Shown here piece after piece: positions 12,480-25,084 of a DNA stretch of 64,000 nucleotides. The stretch comes from Plectrocnemia conspersa (taxonomy: Eukaryota; Arthropoda; Insecta; Trichoptera; Polycentropodidae), in NCBI GenBank assembly GCA_009617715.1, contig VTFK01000206.1, positions 248,001 to 312,000 of the forward strand, given 5' to 3'. Below the pieces are notes generated by a model. It did no database searches. It was given only the letters and a program-made list of their open reading frames with translations, and had not been told where the DNA came from. Position numbers and translations under genes: made by a program. Numbering within the stretch: position 1 is the first letter of the stretch; every line of letters starts with the position of its first letter.

Positions 12480-13320
12480 GGACATATTTTGTGAAAGGGG
12501 AGAGAGCTACATATTTTTTTATAAATTTATGAGGCACTGTGAACAAGAAAAGATAAAGGAGAATTCTATGAAATAAATATAAATAGATGTAAGATAAGTA
12601 TTCATCTTAATAATATTAATATAACAAAAATACTAATGGTGGGCAGTTGTTTTAACAGTCGAGAGACAAATAATTTTAATTGAGCGTAGAATGAGACCAC
12701 GCTAGGCCTTTTTGTCATTGCTTATCCTCGTACAAAAACGCATTTCCTACTCATTTAACATACAAAAATAATAAATTGAAAAAATAACAATCCGGGCATA
12801 TTATTACTTTATGCATTTTTAACACAGCTTTGTGACAAATAAAACACGATAGACGCGTAATTTTGTTACCAGAATATAGGTACACGTAAGTCTTTGTTCA
12901 ATATTACGAGTACTACTGGGCAAAGACGATGTAGGAAAATCTTCTGGGGTAAATGTCTTCACGAAGAATATCCCTGACTTTTGCGGTTCTCCTGTCGTTC
13001 AATTTCAGTTTTGTTTTTACTAAATCTACAGATAGGAGGCGTATGAAATATTTTCGACAGCATCGATCGTTGATTCGACACTCAGAATATTAATGGATCT
13101 ATATCTTATAGTCATTGAAAGCCATAATATCAGTAAGCTCTATAAATATTCTGAATGGCTACCGCCCTATCACCCGTACGCAAAAATATTAACGTTTTTT
13201 ATTCTGTTAAAAAAAATAATCACCGGTGGTCATTTGTTTTTGCTACTTTCACTATCTGTGTTAAAAACTTTTATACTGAGTAACAGAATCGTTTAATTTT
13301 TTTTGGAAACATAAGACGTC
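12480..13320. other. No gene seen
   Basis: AT-rich sequence with scattered short frames and no recognisable domain. The frame at 13093-13296 is hydrophobic at its end, but nothing around it supports expression. Confidence 0.4.
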
Positions 13321-13326
13321 AAGGAC

Positions 13327-13860
13327 TTGTTATCAGCAAAACCAATTATACTACTATACATTTATGGCGATCCCGAGACGACCGTCCGGGACGCATCATA
13401 CGCAAAAGTGAAGTCCCGCTGAGCCTTGCACCCGAACTAAGCGGCGTCGTACAATGACGCCGCATTCCCGCAGCCGCAAGCAACGCGCGGAGTGGGGATA
13501 CCTTAACGCACCCGACCGGGAATATAAGGCGGGGCCAAAAGTTCACATTACATTCGACTCCGGACTTCCGACTCTGCAACACTCACTGGACTACAACTCG
13601 CCGCTCCGATCTCATCTTCGCTCGACTCTGAACTCTGATCTACACCTCGCCTCCTGTCTGAGCAACCATCTCCAGGACACGCGCTCGAGGTTTAACATCG
13701 ACGACTGTCGAAGGATCACCGTCAAAACGCGTCAAGAACTTTCTGGAAGATTTCGCAAGGGCCACTTTGTACAGTTCGCTGTACAAACGTCCTACCACAA
13801 ATCGTCAACCGGACCCGCCGATAACTACAAAATAGAAGCTTAAACACGACCGCTTCACAT
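13327..13860 (+). mobile_element. GC-rich LTR-like block
   Basis: About 500 bp of clearly higher GC than its surroundings, with sharp edges. It begins TGTTATCAGC, contains a TATA-like GGAATATAAGGCGGGG near 13518-13535 followed about 25 bp on by CATTCGACTCCGGACTTCC, and is dense in CpG. This resembles the U3/R part of an LTR. The 129-codon frame inside (13454-13843) is likely fortuitous. No gag/pol, PBS or target duplication was found, so it could be a solo LTR or another promoter-bearing repeat. Confidence 0.35.
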
Positions 13861-14880
13861 TCTTTCAACTTATCCCTTAAGAATTCCTTCTGTATTTCGG
13901 GCTTGTTGGCCTTCAATGTACCGGTAAGAAGTAAATCGTTTTGTAATATACATTGAGCTAAAAGAATAGATCTTAACAAATTGTCTGTGATAATATTTTT
14001 CTTGGTACCGTTATGTTGATATCATACTTAATTATACGAATGTTTCGTGTTTTCATTATACTCCGATGAATCTGATATATTTGATTTGAACCATAAATTA
14101 TGAAAACTTGTAATTACTGCTTTTATAATGAATAATAATTTCAAATGTAAATGAGAAAAGTACTTACTTCATAATTCCAATAATCTTCGTATGATTCCCA
14201 TTCGAAATATTATTACTAAGTTAGTTTATAATAAAATTATTTAACAAAGTAAAAATGTTAATTATAATTGTTTAGTCGAAAAATAAGAATTAAGAAGTGC
14301 AGGAATATTCTTCGCTTCGATGTAACTCTCCCAATGACAGGCAAACAAATACTGACGCATGATTGAAGCGCCGTTTGATGCGTGCGTCACCTTGCTCTAT
14401 CACACGCACTTGTGCATCTCGCTCGCACACGTACACGCAATTCTGTGGGATAGAAAAGGATCTCTCTTACGATTATTCTCTGACAAAGTGGTATAGCGTG
14501 GACACGTGGAAGTTATGATCAAATGTAATAGTGCTAAAATTGTAAATGTAAATGTAGAGGCTAAATCACACATTTTTAATATAATAATATAGCTATAATA
14601 TACAAATAAAATAAAATTGCTGTACTTATCAACGTAAAATACTCCCATTCTTGTGAACGGTGTTTCATTTGATATTCGTATAAATATGATTTCACTAACT
14701 AAGCCAGTTAATATGTATCAAGCCATTGATTTACAATTTCAGTGCTCAGTATCAGTAAAATTTGATTTGTTTACTAACCCAAAAATTCTAATGTCACAAC
14801 GTAGGATAAAATACTACAATATTTGAAATAAATTAAACTAAACATAACCATAACAACATAACCTAAAGAAAGTTCTGAAA
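13861..14880. other. No gene seen
   Basis: AT-rich. A patch at 14340-14510 is richer in CpG and CACGC/CTCGC motifs and may be a repeat or promoter remnant. Nothing in it is recognisable. Confidence 0.35.
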
Positions 14881-15040
14881 CTATAATTAGTTTCAGAAAA
14901 ATCCCAATGTGAAGCAGATATAGTATTCTGAGATTCTGGTTGTGTAACGGTAAGCTGTATCGCTTCGCACAAGCATTTATAGTTTCCTCCTGGGAATCGT
15001 TGGATTCTGATCTAGATCAGAAGATGAGAACTCCCACATT
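14880..15040 (-). pseudogene. Fragment of the duplicated exon
   Basis: Only the 5' part (in minus-strand sense) remains, similar to 5440-5590 ('GCTGTATCGCTTCGCACAAG', 'GGAATCGTTGGA', 'GATCAGAAGATGAGAACTCC'). It lies 3' of zinc-finger copy 3. Confidence 0.5.
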
Positions 15041-15285
15041 TCTTTTTAATTTTTAATTTTAATTCAACACTTCAATTACGGAATATTTCAATTAATTGAG
15101 AATTTTGCAAAAAAAAATATATTATTTATTTATTATTTAGCACAAAGTAGTTTTTTTATATAGAATAAATTAGTTCATATCCGCATTACAATACAAAAGA
15201 TCTTAATTTAATAATTTTCATTACACGGTCAGACTAAAACAATTTTTAATGCACAATTTTTTATAAGGATGTATTATAGTTATGA

Positions 15286-16614
15286 TCAGTTTACATATGA
15301 GTTTAAATTACAATGTAATTGCATATGCCCTGAAAATATGCTTTTAGTTTTGAATAATTTTCCACATAATTCACATTCAAAATTACGAGCATTGGTGTGA
15401 GTTTTTATATGGACTGAAAGACTAGATTTTGCTTTGAATGCTTTTCCGCATGTTTCGCATTCATAGTTACGAGCATCAATATGGGATTTTATATGTGCAG
15501 TAAGTAAATTTTTAGATTTAAATTCTTTTCTACAATTATCACATTCAAAGTTACGAGTTTCATCGTGAACTATTGAATGCCGTGATCTGTAACCTTTAGT
15601 TTTGAATGCTTTTCCACATATTTTGCATTTAAAGTTACGAGCATTGCTATGAACAACCATATGCCATATTAAGAATCGTTTGGCTTTAAATTCTTTACCA
15701 CAATTATCACATACAAAGTTTCGAGCTTCCGTGTGAGATTCTGCATGCCGTGATCTGTAACTTTTAGTTTTAAACGCTTTTCCACATATATTGCATTTAA
15801 AGTTGTGAGTATCGGTATGTGTTTTTAAATGTACAGTAAGTAAAATTTTAGTTTTAAATGATTTTACACATATTTCACATTTAAAGTCACGAGCATTGTT
15901 ATGAATTTTCATATGTATAAAAAGTGTTTTTTTACTTCTAAAGGCTTTTCTGCATATTTCACATTCAAAGTCGCGGGCATCACTATGAGTAATCATATGA
16001 TTTGAAAGTGTGTTTTTAGTTTTGAATGCTTTTTCACATATTTCGCATTGAAAGTTACGGGCATCACTGTGAGTTGTCGTTATATGAACTTTATACACAC
16101 GCTTAGCGTTAAATGCTTTTCCGCATATTTCACATTCAAATTTTCGAGCATTGCTATGCGTCTTCACATACTTTTCTTTTTCTGGTTTCTAAAATTAAAA
16201 TATATTTTTTAGATAAGTTGTAAAAATGGATTTACATAGAAATCTTTAAACTATTTAATTATTACTTTTGTTGCTATGTTGACATTTGAAATTTGGTGAA
16301 ATAAATGGTTTATACCAACGGTATTCGCTTTCAGTATATTATCTTTAACGTCGTGGGTTTCTGAAAATATACAATAATCAATAATTAAAGTACTATTTAA
16401 ACGGTATATAGATATGTTTTACCTATTTCTAACATGTCGTCTACATCGTTTATAGAAGTATTTTCACCGCTGTCACATTCACGTTTTACAATAAGCTAGA
16501 AAAAAATGTGTTTTAAAATTAGTATATATCATTTTGTTATGTATTACATTTAATTTACCTCGACTTTACATTTCATCGGATCAAAAGATTCTTTGTCGTT
16601 TTCAATATCAGGTT
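15286..16614 (-). CDS. C2H2 zinc-finger gene, copy 3 (10 fingers)
   Basis: Exons on the minus strand: 16559-16614, 16423-16495, 16266-16360 and 15286-16188, with the phases of copies 1 and 2. The final exon encodes ten C2H2 fingers with the NARNF/DARNF linker. The first has an extra Thr (H-x4-H, HITTTH). Finger content differs from copy 2 by loss of an internal block (copy 2 fingers 4-8) and gain of others, as expected for recombining finger arrays. No frameshift is visible, so this copy looks functional. The first exon and start codon were not found. Likely a DNA-binding regulator; target unknown. Confidence 0.83.
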
Positions 16615-16869
16615 CTGCAAATACAAATTTTGTTATTTATTTCAATTACATTTTCTGATCGGACGGAGCAGCTCGGTAGTTTATATTTCGTATGCATATT
16701 TGATAGTGGGTTTTGATTATTTCGTTCATGTTTGTTTATAGTTACCATTTTTTTACGATCGTCTCCGTTGAAATTTACATTATTTTTCTATCGGTCAGAA
16801 CGAAAACGCTAATAGTGGGCTTAGTTTATTTCATTTCAGTATGTAAATATGTATGTTTCTTCACTATCT

Positions 16870-17335
16870 TTATGGCCACAGAAAAATATGAAACTCAAAA
16901 GAGGTTGAGAATAAAGTAAGGTGATCAGATTTTGGAAATAGCAAAGGACATTAAAAATTAAAAGGCCATTTCGGAAATTTATGTTCGAGGAAGGCAAAAA
17001 AGTACAATTTGCTACAGTAACTAAAGAAACAAAAGACCATCTTCGAAATTTTTATTCGAGGAGGATAAAAGAGAACAGATTGCTGTGAGAGTTAAAAAAT
17101 GTAATTTTTGTTCAAGAAAGACAAAGGAGGGTAATATTTTTGAGGAGGACTTCTAGTCATCTTATTGGAAGACAATTCTAAAATAAAATGTATTAATATA
17201 ATACCAGTTTTGAAGAAGTGTGATTCCTCCATGTTGACCACTCAACATCTATCATCGTTGACAGCTGTCAAAGGCGAGAGCGTCTCTTATACACAAAGAA
17301 TCGTCTTACGCGCATGCGCGTGCGCGTGCTTAAGA
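16870..17335 (-). promoter_or_regulatory. Upstream block of zinc-finger copy 3 with NRF-1-like palindrome
   Basis: Contains the same CCACAGAAAAATATGAAACT start and 'TTGACAGCTGTCAAAG', then CGCGCATGCGCG at 17309-17320. Compared with copy 2 it carries about 230 bp of extra sequence (16915-17170) made of imperfect repeats of 'AAAAATGTAATTTTTGTTC(A/G)AG..GGA'. Confidence 0.45.
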
Positions 17336-17799
17336 TTTATTTATTCAAATAATTTAAAATATTAATAATATATATTACAATATAAGAGTTTATTTAAAAA
17401 AATACAAATACATGTATAGGGGCAAATTTTTAACACAACGGACTAGAGTGCATATTATGTCCAAAGGGGAGAGAAAGCGTTGCTATTTTTTATAAATTTA
17501 TTAGGTATTGTAATATAAATAAATGTAAATAATTATCCATCTTAATATTATTATTATGGCTGTATCCATAAATTATGCCACAGATTTAGGGAAGAGGCAG
17601 TGGAAAGGGAGGAGGGAGAATCAGCATAATTATGACAGTCAATGACAGGGGGTGTAAGAGTTCTTCTATAAAATGCGACATCACGAATTTAAATTGGTTC
17701 ATAAAAAAGCCTAATGTATTTTTATTAATTGATTTTTTAATAAAACAGTTTTCAATTGAGGCCACTGATAACAAAAAGAGCAACCTCTATTTTCTCAAA

Positions 17800-18000
17800 T
17801 TTTACTCTGGTAACACTGGCGTGAGGTTTTTTTTCCTCTCTACTGACAACCCTCGGCGCGTTCGCGCGCGTCACGGGTTCGTGCCCCGTAATTGTAGAAA
17901 TAACCATGTAAACAACTTCATATCACAATAAATAATCTGTGCCTAATTGCCACCCGTCACCATCCCGTCGCCAAAGACAGTATACCACAAAGCGTTACAC
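17800..18000 (+). mobile_element. GC-rich LTR-like fragment
   Basis: A CpG-dense segment (GGCGCGTTCGCGCGCGTCAC) is followed by CAATAAATAATCTG and ends near GCGTTACA, like the R/U5 end of an LTR. A partly similar patch at 18165-18225 shares the order CTCTGGTA(A/G)CAC(T/A)GGCGTGA, CTCT, CTCGGCG. No retroviral-type genes are adjacent. Confidence 0.3.
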
Positions 18001-18239
18001 CGGTTACTCCGGCCAAAGCGAGAAAGAGAGAGAGGCAAGAGATTACATGAACGCAAAACCTTTAAAAAATATCAAAGTAATAGAAGGTAATTAAAAAAAA
18101 TTTTAGGGGGCTTATTTATATATATTTATTTAGGCTTATTATGGCCAAAACTTGGCGGCACTCTGGTAGCACAGGCGTGACGAACATATATTCTCTTGGC
18201 GACTCGGCGTGCTCGCACGGCCGGTGAAAAAATAAAACA

Positions 18240-19140
18240 AATAAAAGTAGTCTTTCTTATTCGAGGGAATTCCTTTATAACTCCAGACCGAGTATTTATA
18301 ATATAGAAAATAATATAATAAGCAATAATGAAATAATAAAATAAGAAAAATTTAGAAGTTGTGGGAATTCATAGACAAATTGTTGTGTCTATGACTGAAT
18401 ATCAATTCTGACAAAATTCTAAAACTAACCGATTAATGGCACTCAAGTTTGCTCCTAGTATTCGAATAATATTTACTCGTACCATAAAGAAACAAATAAA
18501 TATTAAGATGAGAGGGGAAGTAAGGTAAGTAAGTATACACAGGAATATGATCTGTTATGTAAATATATTGATGATACTGAATCATCCCTTATAATTTAAT
18601 TATCGTTATTTATGCTGGGTTTCATAACTTTATATCTATTTCTAAAAATGTGCCTATATATAAAATATATTATTTTTTGTTATTATTTCTATATATTTGT
18701 CAAAAAAATTAATAAGTTTTTCTTTTTTTCTGAAGGTTTTATTAACCCGGATTTTACCAACAACATTCTGGTGTTGATTTTACGACCCATGAGTTAAGTG
18801 AAATAATTTACTAAATTCTTAATAAAGATACTTTCAGAAACGAGTTAATAAAAAATATTTTATAATAACTATTTAATGTGGGGGTAAAAGACGATTGTTA
18901 TAATTTATAAATAGACAGATATATATCATTGTCAATTGAATAGAACTTATCTACATTTATCGATTAGTTTTACCAATAATATTATATTTTTTTTACCTAA
19001 TTGTTTTCTTTATCTTTTCGATATTATTATAATGATAAGTTTCGAAAATTTCGAATTTGGATTCATAATTTGAAATAAAATAAAGTAAATGCTAATTTGA
19101 ATATATTTAAAAAAAAAAAAAGTAAATGCTACTTTGAGTA
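18240..19140. other. No gene seen
   Basis: AT-rich. Two A-rich near-identical segments ('AGTAAATGCTA(A/C)TTTGA(A/G)TATATTTAA') stand in tandem at about 19083-19110 and 19121-19148. Confidence 0.4.
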
Positions 19141-19141
19141 T

Positions 19142-19520
19142 ATTTAACTGAAGGTCTGAAACCATTGATATGTGCTTTGGCATTTTGTATTTATATTTAA
19201 ATATAAGGTTGTATTTATCGTAGTCACCGATTCGCGAGATTAGTGTGGTTACTCAAAATATTTTTATAATATTTTCTGGTGTGAAAATTACTTTGAAATT
19301 AAAAAAAATAGTATTACTATCTGTTACTTCACACTGGGAAGGCATATGTTTAAATGGGTTTAAATAATTGCATATTGATTAGGATTTTATTTTTTGTAGT
19401 TAGCGCGTTCTCTCTATAAAATATTGGTCTAAGAGCCGCAATGGCCGCAAGACACTTAAAGCAAAGTTACAAAATATATTCATTAAATTTAAGCTTGGAG
19501 TCTAGGTGTAAGCGCATGTG
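19142..19520 (-). mobile_element. 3' fragment of the Jockey-type LINE family
   Basis: Similar to the 3' part of the LINE at 29400-29845. Shared: 'ATGTGCTTTGGCATTTTGT' (19170 and 29407), 'TATTTTTATAATATTTT', 'TTAGCGCGTT(C/T)T', 'AAATATTGGTC' and 'AAATTTAAGCTTGGAGTC' (about 19488 and 29822). Internally deleted and without an open frame. Confidence 0.65.
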
Positions 19521-20431
19521 TTTTTTCCATTTTACGTTACTGTTATTGTATTTCTTATTGATTCAATTACAGGTGAAAATATTTTTTAAAATATTCACGA
19601 TCATCCTTTATCAAAACTAGTGCGTGTAGCAACATACGGAGCGAAATCAATGTCAGGAAAGACAAATGGGCTATAGATAAAAAAATTATCTAGCTAGAAT
19701 GAAATTTTCCACAAAATCTATTACCAAATTGTAATTTAATTCACTTGCCTACATGCAATCATTATATATCAGTTGTAATTTTCTAAATATGCTATAAGTA
19801 CTCAAGGACTATTATTTTAATGTTAAACTTGATTTGAAGGTATCAAAGAATGTGAAAATAATTTTTAATTATTTAGTACTTCACTCAAAAAATGACATTC
19901 GAATGGAATTGATGGAAATCGAGATGCTAAAATAGAAAAATAACGAAGTTGTTATTCCAGGTTTTTATTTGTACGTACCAGATTATATTATTGAAATGCG
20001 TAAGTTTGTTTTAATTAATACCATATGTTCAAAATGCAACTATTTTGGTAGTTACTATTATTTTTAATTTGAGTAAAATATTTTTTTTAATATTTTAATT
20101 TACCACAGCATCAAAATTATGGGATATCTTAGTATCAGTTTTTTTTATATAACTAAAGATAAATAACAATACAAACAATAGTCGCTTAATCGCATTAAAA
20201 ATAATATATTATAATTAATACATATATAGCATATATTTAGATATCATTTAAAATATTTTAATTTATCATAGCATCAATGTTGTGGGATATCTTAGTATCA
20301 GGTTTTTAATACGATTGGTGATAAATAATAATACAAGCAGTAGTATCTTATAAATGTATTTGAAAATATTAAAAATGTATTAAAATAGTATATTACAATT
20401 AATAAATAAATAGTTCATATTATAGAATAGA

Positions 20432-20760
20432 TCACATTTTGGTGTTGTAACGGTTTCTCACGTCTGAAAATCTGCAGACCTCAGATGGCGGAGGCTCTTG
20501 CTGTTTTCCAAAGGAGCAGGTCCTGTTGTACTTGACGAAGCCTTTCTGCTGAATGTTACTGGACTTTCTCCAGTAGACGGTCTGCATGGCGTTTCTTCCA
20601 GCGATGTAACGGGTCGTAGATCCCACGAGCATTTTTTCTAACATTTTTAGAAAAGTCTCAAGGCGAAGTAGATGTGGTGCTCTGAGATTCTGGTAGTAGA
20701 ATGACGAGCTGTATTGATTCGCACAGACATTTATAATGACCTCCTGCGAATCGTTGGACT
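20432..20760 (-). CDS. Unrecognised duplicated coding-like exon, copy B
   Basis: Same 329-nt open exon as at 5219-5547: identical length, acceptor and stop position, no indels. Substitutions relative to copy A give for example RKSRDI to RKSSNI, KYNKIC to KYNRTC and SDIRNRYTTKM to SDVRNRYNTKM. The central part (HLLRLETFLK to TVYWRKS) is unchanged. Function unknown. Confidence 0.4.
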
Positions 20761-21089
20761 CTGATGTCGATCAGGAGATTAGAGCTCTCATCATATCTAT
20801 TCTAAATTATTATATACTAATTCAACACTTAAATGACGGAATATTTCAATTAATTGAGTATTTTGCATTAAATTTTATTTTGGATCAAATGCGAAGGTAA
20901 ATATACAATTAAATACTATACTTTCACACACATTCTTATTCTTAATAAAAATTATTTATTTTGACCTAAACTTTTTAATTAAGCGGTTAAATAAACTGAA
21001 ACAGGTCTCAAATAATATAGATATATTTTTTGTCGCAATTTTCGAGTAAAACATTTTTATTAAGCAAATGATTATTTTTATCAATATAC

Positions 21090-22440
21090 AGGTTTAATTC
21101 AGTGGTCAGTATCGGGTGGCAGTGTCGAATGCGAAAGAGTTCAGAGCTTGCTTTATTTAGCTAATGCAGCTATTAGTTTACATACTAAATACATATGGTC
21201 AAAACACATATAAAATATAAAGATAGACTTTAATATTACAGTAGATTTATTTATGCACGAATGTGTTTTTTTATTCTATTGAAGAAGTCCGCTACACACA
21301 AATTCAAACCTTTGTACAATATTCCCCTAGACGTACTCGTTTTCTTATACCTAACTATCCTTAAATTATCTTTATTTATAGCTTATTAATTTATGGATAT
21401 ACATCTTTACTTCTTATTAAATAGTTATTAAAATACTATAGTAACATATTTTTTTCTAACTTATTTATAAATACTATAAAATTCATCTTCAATATTTTTA
21501 TTTACATACTCATTAAACCACGGTTTTGGGTTGCATTGCATATTATAATTTCTATCTTTTCACAGTGAGCGTCACGTCTTCCACAGTGTTCCGACAATTT
21601 TTACATATATTTATGCATGGCCGAAAAAAAGTGTGTTATGGCCGTGCGTGATTTTTTGTGTGTAAAAATTACCTGAAGGCTCTTCCGCTGTCACGGCGTG
21701 TAGTCGTGCGTCAGCAAAGATTCTGAGGATGTAAACTCTGATAATAAAGCATTTCAATACTTAGAGGCGTTTAATTCTGTCTAGAGACGGTGGTCCTTCG
21801 AGAAGAAAAGACGGCCATCTCCAAAGTGGAGAGGTCGCAACACACAGTATAACACAGTGAGCGTCACATCTTCCACTTTTATATGTATATTTTCTATGTT
21901 AATTTTCTATAAATATATTTTCTATGTATGAAAATTTATATCTTTTATATGTATGAAATTTGTATCACTCTATAACAAAAATATTTTAATAATTTTTGAA
22001 ATGTTTTTAATTGCATTTTTAAATAGTATGTCATAGGTATATAATTGTTATCGACTTCTGCTCAACTCTCCAAAGTATGCCAATATGCTGCAGTTTCCCG
22101 ATATTAACCGTTATTGCAGCGCAGGTAGAAACCAAAACAACACACAGTTTTATTTTCGTGCGACGTATACGCCTTTATTCTTGTGACGCTAGAGCTGAGT
22201 GTAAAAATTGGAAGCTCTGACGTTCACTGGTATAACACCTTCTGCATGTCTAGAATTAGAATCACATCTAATCATATTATAATCCCTAATATTTAATTCA
22301 TATTTTTCGATATCGTTTGTCATATGTGTAATAGTAGTAAAATTAGCAGAATACTCGAGTCCGTGTTAGATTGAGTCTCGCTTGTCTCTGCTATCTGCTC
22401 TCGCTGATTTATATATTTTTTTTAGAAGCTTGGGCAATTG
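21090..22440. other. Extra segment in the right segmental duplicate, with an LTR-like part
   Basis: Absent from the 5.6-6.9 kb counterpart. It contains a direct repeat, CACAGTGAGCGTCAC(G/A)TCTTCCAC, at about 21563 and 21856, bracketing some 290 bp that include TGTTATGGCCGTGCG, an AATAAA (about 21744) and CAACACA. Those are LTR-like elements. The remainder is AT-rich and unrecognised. Confidence 0.35.
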
Positions 22441-23499
22441 AAAAAAAAGCTTATTGCCAAACTCGGTCATTTTAATGAAGCACGAGAATGTCTTTCGGGT
22501 GGGCCATTATAAGCAAAACCATTGTTGTCATTAGAGGAGTCTATGCGTATTAATTTGGTGTGTGTTTCAAAGATCACAATACATTGTATAAGTAATAATA
22601 AACCGCAAGAATTTTTTTGTTTAATGATTTTTTAATGTCGCGTCCATTGTTTACATTGTTCTTGGGTTCTAAATATGTTTAAAATCTATCTTATGTATAT
22701 TTGTAAAGCACCTATGCCTTTAACTGTGTATTTAATTTGGGATCATATACAATAAGATTTTTGCCAAAAGAATAACATATAATTTGATTTATATATTTAA
22801 AAAAAAGGTGTGATTTCTTTTTTATAAAATTTGATTAATAAAAGTTTTCTGCATAATATATATTTTACTATATGATAGTAGAGCAATTATGTGTTCTTTG
22901 TTGTATGTTTACAATTTTATAAAACTTTTACTTTGAGCATTGTTCATTGTAGCCTTTTAGTAATCGGAAAAATAATCTCTAATTTCAATAAGATAGAAAT
23001 AGTTAAGCTAGCTAATATTTTTTTAATAATAATCGTTCATTGTGATTTATTGTATATAACACGCTTATAAGATATGAAACGTGTGAGAGATAAAAGTGTC
23101 TATATTCCATCCTGTTGCTAAGAATAATATTTCTTTCGCTTATCATTATTTAAGTAGCGATGAAGTAGACCCCCAACGGAATAGTGTTTGTTATAATCAG
23201 CGCAATTGAATGATAAACATTTATTATAGAACGAGGAATTTTCCATTATTTAAAACGTATATTTTGTTTAGTAATTCTTGAATGAGCGATATACATCGTA
23301 TTTAATTTTATCAGTAAGAGTCACGAGGTAAAAAAATCAGGAACTTAATACAAAATCCGAATTAGACCAACAAAAAGCTGATATAATCGGAGAACGGTGT
23401 CGCTGACCTATCATAGTCCAGACGCGTCATAATATCGTGACATTTACACCATTCAATGCCACCAAAAGATTCCGTGATAATTATTTGTAATTTTTAATA

Positions 23500-24880
23500 A
23501 AGGCTTTTTCCATAATGGCTGATTTTTGAACTGCATACTATGAACCCAATGAATTATTATCTAATTACAGTATGAGTAAAATAAAAATATATAATTTTAT
23601 ATGAATATCTCTCTCAGTGAGATGTTTATAAACGAATTTTCTGTAACTGTAATTTTTTGTAAACTTTGCACAAATAAGGGTTTCAAAAACGCACTTTAAT
23701 AATTTTATCTTTTTATGTCAAAAAACATGGTAATTAAATTAGATCACAATTTAATTACAGTGTTTTTATAGCGTCACGTTGTCTACAGCTGGCTTTGAAT
23801 ATTAATAAATGAGGTATATTTACCTCCACGAATTCAATGTCAGATTATCAAAACAGAGATAATTATATTTAAATAATTATTTTATTTTTTCGAAACGTTT
23901 ACGTCAGTGGCGTCCGGTTTCATCGCGTTTTTGAGATTATTTTGTTATTTCGCGATAAACATTATTTATTTATTTTTGGTATTCCACTCGGTTCTGGTAG
24001 CGGTCAGTACTAATATATTACAACATATGATGTAATTTATTTTATTACGTTTATTTTAAATATTATTAAATGTGATTTATAAAGAAATTCTGTGTAGATT
24101 ATGGTACACATTGGAAATAGCTGCTCATAGCTATCACTGAAGCTTCTTGTCTCTTCTCGACAAGGAGCTGGATGACCCAAGTGAAAGGGAGCTTACGAGT
24201 ACTGACGTCATGGCCAGGAAATCTGTATATCGAGAATCGTGTAGTCTAGACTGGATAATGGTTAATTTTTTTTTGAGCAAATAATAATGTTCTGAAGAGT
24301 TTAGAATCTGAGATCACATATTACTCATAAAATACATATACAGAACCAGTACAATTTTTTTAATAAATAGATTTTTTTTGAAAAGTTAGAGCAAGAATAA
24401 ACTAGAATAAGTTAATTTTTCAAACAAATGCAATAAAAATCTTTTAGTTTCTAAATTTTATTGATATTGCATATATGTTTTATTTAACATATTTTAGCTT
24501 AGAGAGCGAAAAAAATATACATTAAATTGAAATACATACGTATATGTACGTTTTTGCAACATTTTTTCAAATAAAAAATACTAAAAATTTATAAAATTAA
24601 TTGCCTTATTTATTTGTGATTTCTTTTTTTTTTTTTTCTAAATTAATTTGAAGAGCTTGTAAAAAGGACCTGAACAATAGTTCGGTTAAATGCGTTGGTA
24701 TATACCTAAATCCGAAATTATGTATTAATTCCCGTTTCACAAAGTTATTTAGTAAACAGTAACAAATAGTTCCATTCTGAATCAGTATTGTATATCATAT
24801 AAGCACGAACACGGCATACTAAATTCAGTTCTTCAAAGAACTATATCCAAAATCACCATTTCGCTTCCAACTTGAAACAT
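23500..24880. other. No gene seen
   Basis: AT-rich spacer between the repeat region and the dehydrogenase gene. A short GC-richer patch at 24125-24260 has no recognisable content. Poly-T tracts lie near 24620-24640. Confidence 0.4.
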
Positions 24881-25084
24881 ACGAGAGTGTATTAACGGAG
24901 TAGGACGAATTGGAAAGGAGAATAAATACTCGTAGATTGCATTTTAAGGCCAATTGATCTTAAATACAGTCCTCGTGGATAAGTCAAGAAGCTAAGCATT
25001 GCGATTAGATAACTAAGCGATAAGACATAATCTCGAGAGCCCATTGCCACCATCAATAAATGGATTAACCGCCAGTCAGCAAAT

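Noticed and set aside
13454..13843. 129-codon plus-strand frame.
   Set aside because: Lies within the GC-rich LTR-like block; composition alone explains the lack of stops and no domain is present.
17866..17882. ACGGG-TTCGTGC-CCCGT resembles a tRNA T-arm.
   Set aside because: No D-arm, anticodon arm or acceptor pairing around it; it lies in an LTR-like repeat.
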